From the NCBI GenBank assembly GCA_010202645.1, contig CP047920.1:744001-808000 (forward strand): a stretch of DNA of 64,000 nucleotides. Direction: 5' to 3'. Origin of the DNA: Candidatus Saccharibacteria bacterium oral taxon 488 (lineage in GTDB: Bacteria; Patescibacteriota; Saccharimonadia; Saccharimonadales; Saccharimonadaceae). The translations under genes were made by a program, and so were the position numbers. Within the stretch, counting starts at the first letter, position 1, and the number at the start of each line of letters is the position of its first letter. Positions 17,045 through 27,176 of this stretch are shown in pieces. The notes beneath the pieces were generated by a model, which saw nothing but the letters and a program-made list of their open reading frames with translations, did not search any database and had not been told where the DNA came from.

Positions 17045-17953
17045 TCAGCGCCGCTTCAAAAAATAATAGCCAATCGCCAGTGCTGCCAGCGCGCTGCCGC
17101 CAATAACCACCCAAAAGGTCACCGGACTCTCCGCGGCCGGCAAGGGCACATTCATGCCATACAGCCCGGCCACCATGGTTGGAATAGTCAGCGCCACCGT
17201 GATCACCGTCAGCAGCCGAATCGTCTCATTCAGCCGCGTATCCATCACCGCCCGGTAGCTATCACGCACATTGGTGATGGTTCGCAGCAGCGATTTACAA
17301 CGGCTAATTACCTGTTCAAGGTCAATGGAGATATCTTCGACATCATCCTTGTCGTCGTCCTTGAGCCGCAAGCTGCGATTGGCAATCAGCCGCTCAATCG
17401 CCCAGTTCATCGGCAGCAAGGCGTCCAGGTAGTCATTTAACTTGCGCTCATACTCGGTCAAGGTGACGATATCACGCGCCCGCAAGGTGTGAATATCGTC
17501 AGTCGCCGCCCGCATCTGGCGATTGATGGTCGCCACCCGCCGCTGGTACTGGATCGACACCGCCTCGATCATCGCCACCACCAGTTCAATCCGCCGTGAT
17601 GTCCGCACCCGCGTCTTATCAATAAACGGCTGCCACAGCCGGCCCAGACTATCGCGCGACAATGTCACCACATACTCCTTGTGAATGCCGAACAAAATTG
17701 GCGTAGTAAAATCATTAAAATCATCATCCGTATCTGGTAGCCGGGCGATCAAGTACGTCCACTCATCATCAAACTCAATACGCGGCACCTCATGCGGGTC
17801 GAGCGCGTCACTAATCATGTCCTCGTCCATCCCCAGCGTCAGCAGCTCGGACACTTCCTCTTCGGTTGGCCGTTCGCAGCGCAGCCAACTACCGCTACGT
17901 AATGTCTGAATCGGTGCGATCGCCTCGCCTGTTGAATGCAGGTATTCTATCAT
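17045..17953 (-). CDS. CorA-family magnesium/divalent cation channel (second copy)
   Basis: About 302 residues. A cytoplasmic domain rich in acidic residues is followed by two C-terminal membrane helices with GLYGMN between them, the CorA signature, and a basic end (YFLKRR). It differs widely from the first copy, so the two are old paralogs, perhaps with different ions or regulation. The frame is open six codons further, but minus-strand TATACT ends six bases before the ATG at 17953, which is preferred. Confidence 0.88.
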   Translation of the reverse strand: MIEYLHSTGEAIAPIQTLRSGSWLRCERPTEEEVSELLTLGMDEDMISDALDPHEVPRIEFDDEWTYLIARLPDTDDDFNDFTTPILFGIHKEYVVTLSRDSLGRLWQPFIDKTRVRTSRRIELVVAMIEAVSIQYQRRVATINRQMRAATDDIHTLRARDIVTLTEYERKLNDYLDALLPMNWAIERLIANRSLRLKDDDKDDVEDISIDLEQVISRCKSLLRTITNVRDSYRAVMDTRLNETIRLLTVITVALTIPTMVAGLYGMNVPLPAAESPVTFWVVIGGSALAALAIGYYFLKRR

Positions 17954-18025
17954 GTTCTCAGTATAGCTCATTTGAAATATTTTGGTACCGGTTAGATGAC
18001 AATAAGCTTGCGGAGGCCATCATCG

Positions 18026-18060
18026 AAAACCACCAGCCGAGCTGTCCGACTGGTGGTTTT
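18026..18060 (-). terminator. Terminator of the arc operon
   Basis: AAAACCACCAG pairs perfectly with CTGGTGGTTTT across a 13-base loop, 22 bases past the arcC stop. On the plus strand it also ends in four T. Confidence 0.85.
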
Positions 18061-18081
18061 GAGTGTTTATTTATATGAGAG

Positions 18082-19035
18082 CTAACTCTTGATGCGCGTA
18101 CCGGCGGCACCGTTGATAGCGTCAGCAGTTTTTTCGAGCGAGGTAATGATCGCCGTACGGCCCGAAGCACCAGCCACAAAACTTAACGCCGCTTGGGTTT
18201 TTGGTAGCATTGACCCAGCCGCAAACTGCCCAGTATCAATATGCTGCTGCAGCTCCTCGACCGATACCTCACCAAGTGACTGCTCTGTCGGCTGACCAAA
18301 ATTGACCTTAGCTGCATCAACCGAGGTTAGGATCAATAGTGTGTCCGCCCCGAGTGTGTCCGCCAGCTTGGCCGCTCCAAAATCCTTGTCGATCACTGCA
18401 GCCACGCCGCTCAATTGGCCCGACGCATCACGCAGCACCGGGATGCCGCCGCCACCAGTCGAGACAACCAACACGCCGGCATCGACCAGCGCCTTGATGA
18501 CGGGAGCCTCGACAATTTCCTGAGGCTTCGGTGACGGCACAACGCGCCGCCAACCACGGCCCGAGTCCTCACGCACTGTATAGCCGCGTTCAGCCTGTAC
18601 CTTCTTGGCCTCTTCTTCCGAATAGAATGGCCCGATCGGCTTGGTTGGATTTTGAAATGCTGGATCAGCCTGATCAACCACCGTCTGGGTAACGATGCTC
18701 GCTGCGTACTTATCATGCACACCACGAGTTGCCAGCGCATCGTGGATCGCTTGCTGCAGCCAAAAGCCGATCAGCCCCTGGCTCATCGCACCAGAATCTT
18801 CCAGCGGCAAGCTCGGCACCGCCTCGGTGTTAATCGCTTCCTCGTGTAGGACAATGTTACCGACCTGCGGGCCATTGCCATGGACAATGGCTACGCGGTG
18901 GCCAGCTTGAATCAGCGGCAGGAGCTGGGCGATCGTTTCGTCAGCCACTCGCTGCTGCGCCTGGGACGAGGCCTCGCCCTGACGTTGCAGGGCGTTACCT
19001 CCAAGCGCGACGACAATGGTTCGCTGCTGATTCAT
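18082..19035 (-). CDS. arcC: Carbamate kinase (ArcC)
   Basis: Carbamate kinase of 317 residues: it transfers the phosphate of carbamoyl phosphate to ADP, giving ATP, CO2 and NH3, the energy-yielding last step of the arginine deiminase pathway. The N-terminal VALGGNALQRQGE and the middle VVSTGGGGIPV and AAVIDKDFGAAKLA motifs are those of the amino-acid kinase family carbamate kinases. The ATG overlaps the transporter stop by one base. It is the last gene of the operon and is followed by a strong terminator. Confidence 0.96.
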   Translation of the reverse strand: MNQQRTIVVALGGNALQRQGEASSQAQQRVADETIAQLLPLIQAGHRVAIVHGNGPQVGNIVLHEEAINTEAVPSLPLEDSGAMSQGLIGFWLQQAIHDALATRGVHDKYAASIVTQTVVDQADPAFQNPTKPIGPFYSEEEAKKVQAERGYTVREDSGRGWRRVVPSPKPQEIVEAPVIKALVDAGVLVVSTGGGGIPVLRDASGQLSGVAAVIDKDFGAAKLADTLGADTLLILTSVDAAKVNFGQPTEQSLGEVSVEELQQHIDTGQFAAGSMLPKTQAALSFVAGASGRTAIITSLEKTADAINGAAGTRIKS

Positions 19036-20588
19036 TAGGCGATGGCTCCGTATACCGTGATAGCTACGAGGCTAATGATCGCGAAGACCACCATAATTGG
19101 TATCGAACGTTTCAACCATGCACGGTACGACACGCCAGCTAGAGCCAAGCCACCCATCAACGAAGCAATGGTTGGTGCCATCATATTCAATAGACCTGAT
19201 GCTGTTGCAAATGCGACAACGATGATCTCCTTGCTGGAGCCGACTAGGTCGGCCACTGGCGCGATGACTGGCATAGTTGCTGCCGCTAGGCCTGATGATG
19301 ACGGAATGATAAAGCTCATCGGCAAGTAGAAAATGTAGGCCAGAACGCCAACGAGACTACCCGCACCCTTCAGTGCAGATTCACCCCAGCTGATGATCGT
19401 GTCTTGGATCGCACCATTCTGCATCACCACGCCAACACCAGCTGCTACTGCGATGATCAGCGCCACACTCAGTAGATCGGCTGTACCCTTCAGGAAGGTG
19501 TCAACAACGAAGATTTCCTCTTTCTTGAATTGGCGATAATAAATCGCTGCGATGACTAAGGTTGACAACAGGAACAGGGTCGAGATCTCGTTGAAGTACC
19601 ACTCACCAAATGGCAAGACATGATCGAGACCCAAGATAGCACCAACGACCGGTAGCTCTGCAAACCATTTATGGATATCGGCGAACAACGTAATCCCCCA
19701 GTTGCCCCACGGGATCAGCGAGATGATCATCAATAGGAAGGTGACGCCAAAGACCGCCATCACTGCTTTACGCGGACCGGTAAATTCTGGCACGTTGCTC
19801 ATATCAAGTGCGGTGGTGGCTGGCTTATACCGAACATCATCTTTATACTTACCAGCCTTTACCTTTGAGGCATATCGCATGGTGAACACGATAGCCGCAA
19901 TCAAACAGAGCAGTAAAATTATTGATTGGAGACCCAACACATTACCGAGTGGCACGTCAGCCGACTTGGCAGCGATACCAGTTGAAAATGGGTTTAACGT
20001 TGAACCAAGCACACCAGTACCAGCACCCAGCACGATCACCATCACCGCAGTCATGGCGTTATAGCCAGCCGCCATCATGATCGGCACCACCAGCGCGTAA
20101 AACGCCACTGCCTCTTCCTGCATGCCGTAGGTGGTACCACCGATAGCGAAGAACGTCATGAGAATTGGGATAAGCCATTTCTCCTTGCCCTTCATCTTGC
20201 GCAGCATGGCACCGAGCGTCGCATCCAGCGCACCAGTTTTCATCGTCACCCCGAGGAATCCACCGAGGATCAACACGAAGACGATGACGTCAAGCTTCTC
20301 GCTCATGCCCTTGATCGGCGCAAGTGCTGCATCCCACAAACCTTGGCGGGAGTCGGTGGTTGTCTCGGTGCCGTCATCGGCTTTTTTAGTAGTGACTTTA
20401 TCAGTCTGTTTATACGTACCAGCGATGCGCACTGTCTTTTCCGCATCATTTGGATCTGGTTTTGTGTTGTACACACCAGACGGGATAATCCACGTTAGGA
20501 CTGCCATCAAGGCAATCACCACAAACAGCACAGTAAAGGCTGAGGGCGAGCGCAGCTTTTTCTTAATTTTTTTCATTTTTTCTACCAT
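19035..20588 (-). CDS. arcD: YfcC/ArcD-type arginine-ornithine exchanger
   Basis: About 517 residues with 11-13 hydrophobic segments and the YfcC-family start KKLRSPSAFTVLF followed by LTWIIPSGVYN, plus GGTTYGMQEEAVAFYALVVP and LPMSFIIPSSSGLAAATMP, conserved in this family. Between arcB and arcC it almost certainly exchanges arginine for ornithine, although the family also includes C4-dicarboxylate carriers. An ATG directly after the arcB stop (20621) is in frame, but AAAGGAGG stands eight bases before the ATG at 20588, which is chosen. Confidence 0.85.
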   Translation of the reverse strand: MVEKMKKIKKKLRSPSAFTVLFVVIALMAVLTWIIPSGVYNTKPDPNDAEKTVRIAGTYKQTDKVTTKKADDGTETTTDSRQGLWDAALAPIKGMSEKLDVIVFVLILGGFLGVTMKTGALDATLGAMLRKMKGKEKWLIPILMTFFAIGGTTYGMQEEAVAFYALVVPIMMAAGYNAMTAVMVIVLGAGTGVLGSTLNPFSTGIAAKSADVPLGNVLGLQSIILLLCLIAAIVFTMRYASKVKAGKYKDDVRYKPATTALDMSNVPEFTGPRKAVMAVFGVTFLLMIISLIPWGNWGITLFADIHKWFAELPVVGAILGLDHVLPFGEWYFNEISTLFLLSTLVIAAIYYRQFKKEEIFVVDTFLKGTADLLSVALIIAVAAGVGVVMQNGAIQDTIISWGESALKGAGSLVGVLAYIFYLPMSFIIPSSSGLAAATMPVIAPVADLVGSSKEIIVVAFATASGLLNMMAPTIASLMGGLALAGVSYRAWLKRSIPIMVVFAIISLVAITVYGAIA

Positions 20589-20621
20589 GTCCGGAGCCTC
20601 CTTTACTCCTGTATTAGACAT

Positions 20622-21611
20622 CTACAGCGTCAAAGCGATAACCGCCTTGATGGTATGCATACGATTTTCCGCCTGGTCAAAGACGATCGAATTCGGCGAA
20701 CGGAAGACGTCATCCGTCACCTCCATCGCCTCTAGCCCGAAATCGTCCCTGATGTGCTGGCCGGTCGTGGTCAACGCATCATGAAAGGCCGGCAAGCAGT
20801 GCATGAACTTGACTTCAGGATTGCCGGTGAGGTTCAGCATGTCGCGATTAACCTGGAAGTGACGCAGCTGATTGATGCGCTCGGCGAACTTATCCTCTTC
20901 GCCCATCGACACCCAAACATCGGTGTAAATGACATCGGCACCGCGCAGGGCTTCCTCAAAATTATCAGTGATAGTAATTCGCCCATGACTCTGATGTGCC
21001 AATTCATGCGCACGATGGACGAGACCCTCTTCGGGGAACAATTCACGCGGTGCTAAAATCCGAAAGTCCAGCCCCATAATGGCCGAGCCAAGCAGCAAAC
21101 TATTGGCCATGTTGTTGCGACCATCGCCAACAAACACCAGCTTGACACCGCGTAGCTTGCCGAGATGCTCCTCGATGGTCATAAAGTCAGCTAGAATCTG
21201 CGTTGGATGGAACTTATCAGTCAATCCATTCCATACTGGCACGCCGGCGTGCTTCGCCAAATCTTCTACTGTTTTGTGTGCAAAACCGCGAAACTCAATA
21301 CCATCAAACATCCGGCCCAGCACCTTGGCAGTGTCCTCGACTGTCTCTTTCTTGCCAAGCTGAATATCGTCCTTACCGAGATACTCCGGCGCGATACCGA
21401 GGTCGTTAGCTGCCACCGTAAAGGCGCAGCGCGTCCTGGTCGAGGTCTTCTCAAACAATAACGCAATATTCTTGCCCTCATGAATCCGATGCGGCGTACC
21501 AGCGTACTTCATCCGCTTATACTCATTTGCCGTCGTTAGTAGCAACCGAATGTCACCCGCGGTAAAATCACCCAGTGTCAAAAATGATCGCCCTTTCAAA
21601 CTTTGTGCCAT
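20622..21611 (-). CDS. arcB: Ornithine carbamoyltransferase, catabolic (ArcB)
   Basis: A 329-residue carbamoyltransferase working in the catabolic direction: citrulline plus phosphate gives ornithine and carbamoyl phosphate. The carbamoyl-phosphate site is STRTR near residues 56-60, the ornithine-side motif is HCLPAFHD near 270, and [14 protein letters not shown] is typical of catabolic OTCs. It overlaps the arcA stop by one base, and its stop touches the transporter gene, so the four arc genes are one transcript. Confidence 0.96.
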   Translation of the reverse strand: MAQSLKGRSFLTLGDFTAGDIRLLLTTANEYKRMKYAGTPHRIHEGKNIALLFEKTSTRTRCAFTVAANDLGIAPEYLGKDDIQLGKKETVEDTAKVLGRMFDGIEFRGFAHKTVEDLAKHAGVPVWNGLTDKFHPTQILADFMTIEEHLGKLRGVKLVFVGDGRNNMANSLLLGSAIMGLDFRILAPRELFPEEGLVHRAHELAHQSHGRITITDNFEEALRGADVIYTDVWVSMGEEDKFAERINQLRHFQVNRDMLNLTGNPEVKFMHCLPAFHDALTTTGQHIRDDFGLEAMEVTDDVFRSPNSIVFDQAENRMHTIKAVIALTL

Positions 21612-22846
21612 TATACATCCTCCCGTACTAGCGGCATGCTCATACAGCGCGGACCACCACGGCCGCGGCCAAGCTCAGCACCGCTGACTTCTATAACTTC
21701 AACACCGTGCTCGCGCAATTTTTGGTTAGTGACGTAGTTGCGGTCGTACGTCACCACTACGCCCGGCGCAATTGCCAAGGTGTTTGAGCCGTCGTTCCAC
21801 TGCTCACGGGCTGCTGCGATCGGATCACCGCCGCCACATTCGATCAAGGTAACGCTCGGCAGCCCCAAGGCCACCCGCAAGACATGCTCGAGATCCGTCT
21901 CATGCGTAATGCGCGGGAACGGCTGTCCCTCAACCTTTTCCAATACGAAACAATTCATCTTGCCGCCGCGGTCGCGGATTTCCGGATGAATAGTAAACTT
22001 GTCCCGATCAATCATGGTAAACACCGTATCCAGGTGCATAAAGGCGTGCGACTTCGGAATCTCCATAGCAACGACTTTCTTAAAGCCAGAGCCAGCAAAC
22101 AGTTTCGTCGCCATCTTTTCAATTGCCTCAGCCGTGGTGCGCTCCGATACGCCGATGGCCATCACTTCACTGCTCAACACTAGCTCATCACCACCTTCAA
22201 TTGAGAACTTTTCGTGACGATCATACCACACCGGCACATTCTTGCCGGCAAACCGCGGATGATGATCGATGATATAGCGCATAAACAGCGATTCGCGGCG
22301 GCGTGCCGGCCAATGCATCTTATTGATCGTCAGGCCGTTACCAATGGCTGCAGCCGGGTCACGCGTAAAGTACAAGTTCGGCATCGGATCGAGGTAGAAT
22401 GGATAGTGATTTTTCTCAATCATATTGTGCAGCTGCTGATGCTGATCTGGCGGCAGCGTGATCTCATCCTTGCGCACACCAGCCATAATTTTACGCACCA
22501 TCGCGTTCGTTGGTAGGTCCAGCAGGAACTGGCGCAATACCCTGGTAACACGGCGTGACCCTTGCTTCGAATTTGCCAACATTTCATCAACAAACTGCTC
22601 ACGTAATTGATCAGTATATAGCGCCTCGGTCACCAGCTGATCGAGATACAACACCTCGACACCGTGATCACGCAATACCTGAGCAAACGCATCATGCTCC
22701 TTTTGGGCGACCTGCAAATACGGAATGTCGTCAAACAGCAGATCAGTCAAGTAGTCTGGTGTTAAGTTTTCTAATTCTTCGCCCGGACGATGCAACAGCA
22801 CCGCCTTGAGTCGGCCAATTTCTGATGTAATATGTAATGGATCCAT
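21611..22846 (-). CDS. arcA: Arginine deiminase (ArcA)
   Basis: A 411-residue arginine deiminase, hydrolysing arginine to citrulline and NH3. The family's FTRDPAA motif is near residue 167, [10 protein letters not shown] carries the catalytic His near residue 270, and the catalytic Cys is in RCMSMPL close to the C-terminus. It heads the arcA-arcB-arcD-arcC operon. A purine-rich GGGGATGGGGG site precedes the ATG, and a TATATT/TATAAC-rich promoter region lies within the 82 bases upstream. With no arginine biosynthesis genes here, the pathway probably burns arginine taken from host or medium. Confidence 0.97.
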   Translation of the reverse strand: MDPLHITSEIGRLKAVLLHRPGEELENLTPDYLTDLLFDDIPYLQVAQKEHDAFAQVLRDHGVEVLYLDQLVTEALYTDQLREQFVDEMLANSKQGSRRVTRVLRQFLLDLPTNAMVRKIMAGVRKDEITLPPDQHQQLHNMIEKNHYPFYLDPMPNLYFTRDPAAAIGNGLTINKMHWPARRRESLFMRYIIDHHPRFAGKNVPVWYDRHEKFSIEGGDELVLSSEVMAIGVSERTTAEAIEKMATKLFAGSGFKKVVAMEIPKSHAFMHLDTVFTMIDRDKFTIHPEIRDRGGKMNCFVLEKVEGQPFPRITHETDLEHVLRVALGLPSVTLIECGGGDPIAAAREQWNDGSNTLAIAPGVVVTYDRNYVTNQKLREHGVEVIEVSGAELGRGRGGPRCMSMPLVREDV

Positions 22847-22928
22847 ACCCCCATCCCCTTTTTGTTTATGGTTATACTAATAATATAGCATATACTAAAC
22901 AGAACACAAGTATCATTCAGGGGCTAGC

Positions 22929-23546
22929 TCACTGCCGAATGATGGCTAACGACGACTCGACTGTCACCTGGGCCGGGTGGCACCTCAGCCACTCATCGAC
23001 CGCCCGCGCCGCGCCCGGCAAGGCTTCATTAGCATAGTCATCAACGATGATAGTCGCCGTTTTCTGAAACTTGCCGTCGCAGACGCGGAATGAATCGATA
23101 ATTGATTCATAAAAATCACCGTCAAAAAACGCAAAGATGATACTTTCCGGCACGTCCTCAGGAGTGGAATCAGCAAACCAGCCCTTGTGAATAGTTGGCA
23201 TTTTCAAGCCAGCCTTTTTGAAATTCTGGATGAAGGTTTTGCGTGGCGCTAGCAGCTCGCCGGCTTTGAACTGCTCACCCGCAGTGCTGCTGTCTGCTTG
23301 AGTTTTTTCTGGCAAGCCCATAAACGAATCATAAACATGAAACTCACCGGTAAAATTATAAGCGTCCAGCAACCGCCGGATAAACAAACTCGTCGTGCCG
23401 ACATAACAGCCAAACTCCACGATATTGCCCGCCATGCCGCTTCGCAGCACCATTTCCAGCTCCCGCAGCAGGACGCCGAGTTCTTTGGCGTCAACTTGGT
23501 CGGAAATGATGGGATATTTGGCGAGGAGTTGGTCGGCTATGTTCAT
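22929..23546 (-). CDS. TylF/macrocin O-methyltransferase-like protein
   Basis: About 205 residues with a class I SAM-methyltransferase core: motif I VEFGCYVGTTSLFIRRLL, followed by FHVYDSFMGLPE, which is characteristic of the TylF/MycF-type family, and acidic motifs FAFFDGDFYESI and IIVDDY that bind metal. In small genomes such proteins often modify sugars or surface glycans; the true substrate is unknown. The frame is open 12 codons upstream, but minus-strand TATAAT ends seven bases before the ATG at 23546. It lies upstream of arcA on the same strand with an 82-base gap. Confidence 0.8.
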   Translation of the reverse strand: MNIADQLLAKYPIISDQVDAKELGVLLRELEMVLRSGMAGNIVEFGCYVGTTSLFIRRLLDAYNFTGEFHVYDSFMGLPEKTQADSSTAGEQFKAGELLAPRKTFIQNFKKAGLKMPTIHKGWFADSTPEDVPESIIFAFFDGDFYESIIDSFRVCDGKFQKTATIIVDDYANEALPGAARAVDEWLRCHPAQVTVESSLAIIRQ

Positions 23547-23638
23547 AACGGTTATTATAAATAGCCTATGGGCCATTGGCAAATAATGTTGCTCTTGTAT
23601 GTTGATAACTCCTTACAGTAAACTCTCAATTAGAGATC

Positions 23639-24373
23639 ATGAATGTATATGAAATTATCAAAACATTTTTACCAAAACAATTAGACATAAAGCACCTCGA
23701 GCTCCTGCGACCCGCCCTACAAAAGTCAAACCTAATTGTATATGGCGAAATTCACGGCATCAAAGAAAATGCCGATATTATCTATACCCTAGTTAGAAAA
23801 CTTGACATCCAGCGATTGGCTATTGAAGCCAGCCCCACTGTACTTAACTTCATCACTTCAGTAAAAACCGGTTCTTATGATTTTTCCCTGATTGATGAAG
23901 ACCTTTTTGACTCAAGCATTCTATCTCTTGAAATGATAAAAACGATAGCAATTCTTCTGCAGCAAAATCAACTTAAAGCGCTTGTTTTTATTGATACATT
24001 TTTTGACAATTTAGATGAGGACGCCATCATACCACCAAGCCCGCAAGAACGAGAAGAACAACTAGCTAAGAATATCCTCGGAATTGACGACCCTCTACCA
24101 ACATTATGTATTATGGGACAATGGCATACGCAGCCCAAAGTTGTTACAGATGGCGGAACACGACATGAATCAGCATTATATCGCCTGAGAAAAACAAAAC
24201 CAAATGTACCGTTTATTCACAATATCTATCGACAAGGGCAACTATTTAATGATGGAATGGTGATTGAACTATCAGACAACCCAGCAGTATCGTCTTGTTA
24301 CGAGATTGTCCAGAAAACCGATATTGATTTTGACCTTCACGTACCCGAAGCGACAAAAATATCACTATGCTAA
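23639..24373 (+). CDS. EreA/ChaN-like (TIKI-fold) protein
   Basis: A 244-residue cytoplasmic protein. IVYGEIHGIKENADIIYTLV near residue 33 and CIMGQWHTQPKVV near 160 supply the Glu-x-His and later His pattern seen in erythromycin esterase-, ChaN- and TraB-like proteins. These include esterases, haem binders and metalloproteases, so no reaction can be assigned. It is AT-richer than the surrounding backbone. A TAAACT box ends 14 bases before the ATG. Confidence 0.55.
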   Translation: MNVYEIIKTFLPKQLDIKHLELLRPALQKSNLIVYGEIHGIKENADIIYTLVRKLDIQRLAIEASPTVLNFITSVKTGSYDFSLIDEDLFDSSILSLEMIKTIAILLQQNQLKALVFIDTFFDNLDEDAIIPPSPQEREEQLAKNILGIDDPLPTLCIMGQWHTQPKVVTDGGTRHESALYRLRKTKPNVPFIHNIYRQGQLFNDGMVIELSDNPAVSSCYEIVQKTDIDFDLHVPEATKISLC

Positions 24374-24382
24374 AATTATAGT

Positions 24383-24847
24383 ATGAAAATATCTAGCCCT
24401 GCGTTCGCCGAAAACGCCAAAATACCAAAAATTTACTCCAAGCTCGGCGGCAACCAACGCCCGCCGCTCGAGATCAGCGACGTGCCAACAGACGCCAAAA
24501 GTCTGGTAGTTGTCTGCCATGACCCTGATGCGCCTGGGCGCGATGGATTTTATCATTGGACGGTTTGGAATTTGCCGAGCAAAACCACTGAAATTACTAG
24601 CGAGTCACTGTCCCTAGGCGCCGTCGAAGGGGTTACCAGTTGGGGCCGTCCTGGTTGGGGCGGGCCGCAGCCGCCGTTTGGCACACACCGCTATCAATTT
24701 TACGTGTACGCGCTGAACACGACACTGGACTTACCAAGCGACACCAAACCAAAAGAGCTCATCGCTGCCCTCACGCCGCACACCATCGACCAAGCTATGC
24801 TGACTGGAAAATTTGGCGTGTTGGATATTTTGCGGCGGAGCTCGTGA
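24383..24847 (+). CDS. PEBP / YbhB-family Raf-kinase-inhibitor-like protein
   Basis: A 154-residue phosphatidylethanolamine-binding-like protein: CHDPDAPGRDGFYHW near residue 45-60 is the DPDAP ligand motif and PPFGTHRYQFYVYAL near 105-115 is the GxHRY motif. The bacterial YbhB/YbcL clade has no settled function. TAAAAT ends six bases before the ATG. It marks the left edge of the AT-rich methyltransferase island that follows. Confidence 0.92.
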   Translation: MKISSPAFAENAKIPKIYSKLGGNQRPPLEISDVPTDAKSLVVVCHDPDAPGRDGFYHWTVWNLPSKTTEITSESLSLGAVEGVTSWGRPGWGGPQPPFGTHRYQFYVYALNTTLDLPSDTKPKELIAALTPHTIDQAMLTGKFGVLDILRRSS

Positions 24848-24895
24848 TTTAATTGTTCTAGAGATAATTTATTGAACACTAAATAGTATAAAAAG

Positions 24896-25933
24896 TTAAC
24901 ACAAACAAGTTGTATTGAGATGCTCTATTATATTACGTGCATGAAACTCAATAAATGCTGGCGGCAAAGCATTTCCAATCATCGTAGCAACACCAGCTTT
25001 GCCCGATCTGAACGAAAACTTATAATTAACAGGGAATGTCTGCAAAAGCGCTGCCTCTCGAAGTGTAATAACACGATCTTCCTCTGGATGTAAAAATCGA
25101 CCCTTTGACGGGTTATTACATCCTCCCGTAATAGTCGGTGCAGGCTTATCCCACGCCATACGACCATAGACATCCTTAAATCCATTCGTTCGTTTATGAC
25201 ATTCAAGTTGATATTCTTCACTGAGATCGGTACGACTACCGCCGTCTTTTGGAATCATAGTAATAAGTCTTTTCACTTTTTCAGTAGGATTACTCAAGGC
25301 ATCATGCAGTGGATCATTACTCAACCCAGCAATTGGCAGAAGTGATATAGCGTCGCGAACAGTTACTACTTTATCTTCGTCAACTTCTTGCTTTACAACT
25401 TTTATATTATCAAGTCGAGAAGCTAGCATAATCATACGCCTACGACCCTGGGGGACTCCATAGTTAGACATCTTTAATACCTTATGGTCGACGTGATAAC
25501 CAATATTTTTAAGCTCTTCAATTAATCTTTTTAATCGAACATCCTTATTGAGTGCTGGTACATTCTCCATCATGATAGTCTTTGGCTGAAGCGCTGTCGC
25601 AAAACGAAACACCTCATAGATAAGCTCGTTTCTCGGGTCATTTCTTTGACCTCTATTGCGAGTACCTATCGTTGAGTAGCCCTGACACGGCGGACAGCCA
25701 GCTAGCAAATCTAATTCTCCACTCATTAAGCCGAGCTCTTCCATATATTTAATCGGGTCCACCTTTGTAATATCACTAACCTTGAGATTAACCCTTGGGT
25801 GGTTCATTTGATAACTTTCGGCGTAGGTTGGCACACTTTCAATGGCGCCAATAACATTAAAACCAGCCTGCTTTAAGCCTTGCGTTAATCCACCAGCCCC
25901 ACTGAAAAGATCAATTGCTGTTCGTTTTTTCAC
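24896..25933 (-). CDS. C5-cytosine DNA methyltransferase
   Basis: A 345-residue m5C methyltransferase with motifs in the usual order: I DLFSGAGG (8-15), IV PPCQGYS with nucleophile Cys83, VI MENVP (122-126), VIII QGRRR (162-166), and the conserved end motif X GNALPP. The target-recognition region between VIII and IX is about 90 residues. It starts with GTG preceded by AAAGGTGG. It lies 85 bases after the GIY-YIG gene on the same strand, so it may share the transcript or use the TACAAT-like box in the gap. It could protect the host from the nuclease or be an independent arm of the island. Confidence 0.93.
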   Translation of the reverse strand: MKKRTAIDLFSGAGGLTQGLKQAGFNVIGAIESVPTYAESYQMNHPRVNLKVSDITKVDPIKYMEELGLMSGELDLLAGCPPCQGYSTIGTRNRGQRNDPRNELIYEVFRFATALQPKTIMMENVPALNKDVRLKRLIEELKNIGYHVDHKVLKMSNYGVPQGRRRMIMLASRLDNIKVVKQEVDEDKVVTVRDAISLLPIAGLSNDPLHDALSNPTEKVKRLITMIPKDGGSRTDLSEEYQLECHKRTNGFKDVYGRMAWDKPAPTITGGCNNPSKGRFLHPEEDRVITLREAALLQTFPVNYKFSFRSGKAGVATMIGNALPPAFIEFHARNIIEHLNTTCLC

Positions 25934-26018
25934 TCTTCATCCACCTTTCGTTTTGAACTGATGAAATTACTACAACTATTGTATCTATTATCGAAAATTT
26001 TGTGTAGTCTTTGGCGTT

Positions 26019-27176
26019 TTAATCTTTATCGAGTACTATGTCATGTAGACCAGAGTCGTAATAGTAGTTGACAATTTCGCCGTTACTAATCAATTCAATC
26101 ACTCTATCTAACACATCCAGCGGTACAATATACCACTCATTTGGTGTGTAGTTAGTACCATCTGGTAATTTCAGTGATATATTTAGTCTTACCTCGGCAA
26201 AGAAATGATGGATAAGGTGTTCTAATTTTTGAGTATTCATATTGAGGCACTTGTATCTAGCGACCGTTTCTACTGGCGCATTGAGATAGGTTGGATCATT
26301 TTGTGCATTCTTTATCCGATTTTCGACAGAGCCAGTAGTATAACCTATTTTATAGAGGTTTTGTAGGTTTTGCACTTGAGGTTCTTCACTGAGTGATCTT
26401 AGGATATAAATATAACCAGTCACTTGGTCATTGTTCGTCTCATCACTCCACTCCAAATCTGTTTGATAATTAGCGGGTACGATTCTCGCACCTTCTTTTG
26501 CTCGATAGAGCGTTCGTGCAAATGAACGAAGTAGAATATTAGACTCTGTGCCATTTTCATATATAACACGCAAGCGCGCGTTAACTTTGCCATTAACCTT
26601 GAAGTTATTGTCACGACTTTCGACATACGCCAGCCGACCATTAAATACAAAATATCTGCCTGGCAATATCTGATATTCACTGCTGATACTACTACGCAAT
26701 AGTTCACCAGATATTAACCCAGAATGAACATCCTTAAACCCTTGCTCGTATTTAGCAAAGTCTCTACTTTTACGTGCCCGCGCTATATTTTCAGCTTTCT
26801 TAATATTAGCTGGAACATTACGCATAGTTAATATACCAGTTTGGTCATTAAGTAAACCAAACCTGTCACCAGCAAATATCTCATCTAGAGTTTCGGGGGC
26901 TGGCACTGGCTTTAATAGCCCATGGATATCTAGACCCTCTAGTATCTTAGTTTTATCATCGTCCAAAATTAAAGCACGAAGCCGAACACCAAGTTTGCGC
27001 TCATATACGTCAGTGGTACTCACTTCTGGGATACGACCATATTCAGCATAGAAGTCGTTGATCTCTAGAAATGCATCAGCCAATCTATCATCAGGAGTGG
27101 ACGCCTGTGTTTGCAGACTGATTTTAAGTAAATCGTGTTCGTCACTATCAAAAATCCTTCTAAGCCTATCAGACAT
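26019..27176 (-). CDS. GIY-YIG nuclease (T5orf172-like) of a methyltransferase-helicase operon
   Basis: A 385-residue protein. The C-terminal GIY-YIG domain has GYIYI (254-258), YKIG (275-278), Arg287 in VENRIKNAQ and Glu319 in KLEHLIH as likely catalytic and metal-binding residues. A middle region (about 170-235) contains NGTESNILLRSF and probably binds DNA or a partner. Residues 40-70 (FYAEYGRIPE...ERKLGVRLRAL) resemble the last helical module of the upstream helicase. The start overlaps the helicase stop by 8 bases, so both are made together. It is most likely the DNA-cutting subunit of the system. Confidence 0.85.
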   Translation of the reverse strand: MSDRLRRIFDSDEHDLLKISLQTQASTPDDRLADAFLEINDFYAEYGRIPEVSTTDVYERKLGVRLRALILDDDKTKILEGLDIHGLLKPVPAPETLDEIFAGDRFGLLNDQTGILTMRNVPANIKKAENIARARKSRDFAKYEQGFKDVHSGLISGELLRSSISSEYQILPGRYFVFNGRLAYVESRDNNFKVNGKVNARLRVIYENGTESNILLRSFARTLYRAKEGARIVPANYQTDLEWSDETNNDQVTGYIYILRSLSEEPQVQNLQNLYKIGYTTGSVENRIKNAQNDPTYLNAPVETVARYKCLNMNTQKLEHLIHHFFAEVRLNISLKLPDGTNYTPNEWYIVPLDVLDRVIELISNGEIVNYYYDSGLHDIVLDKD

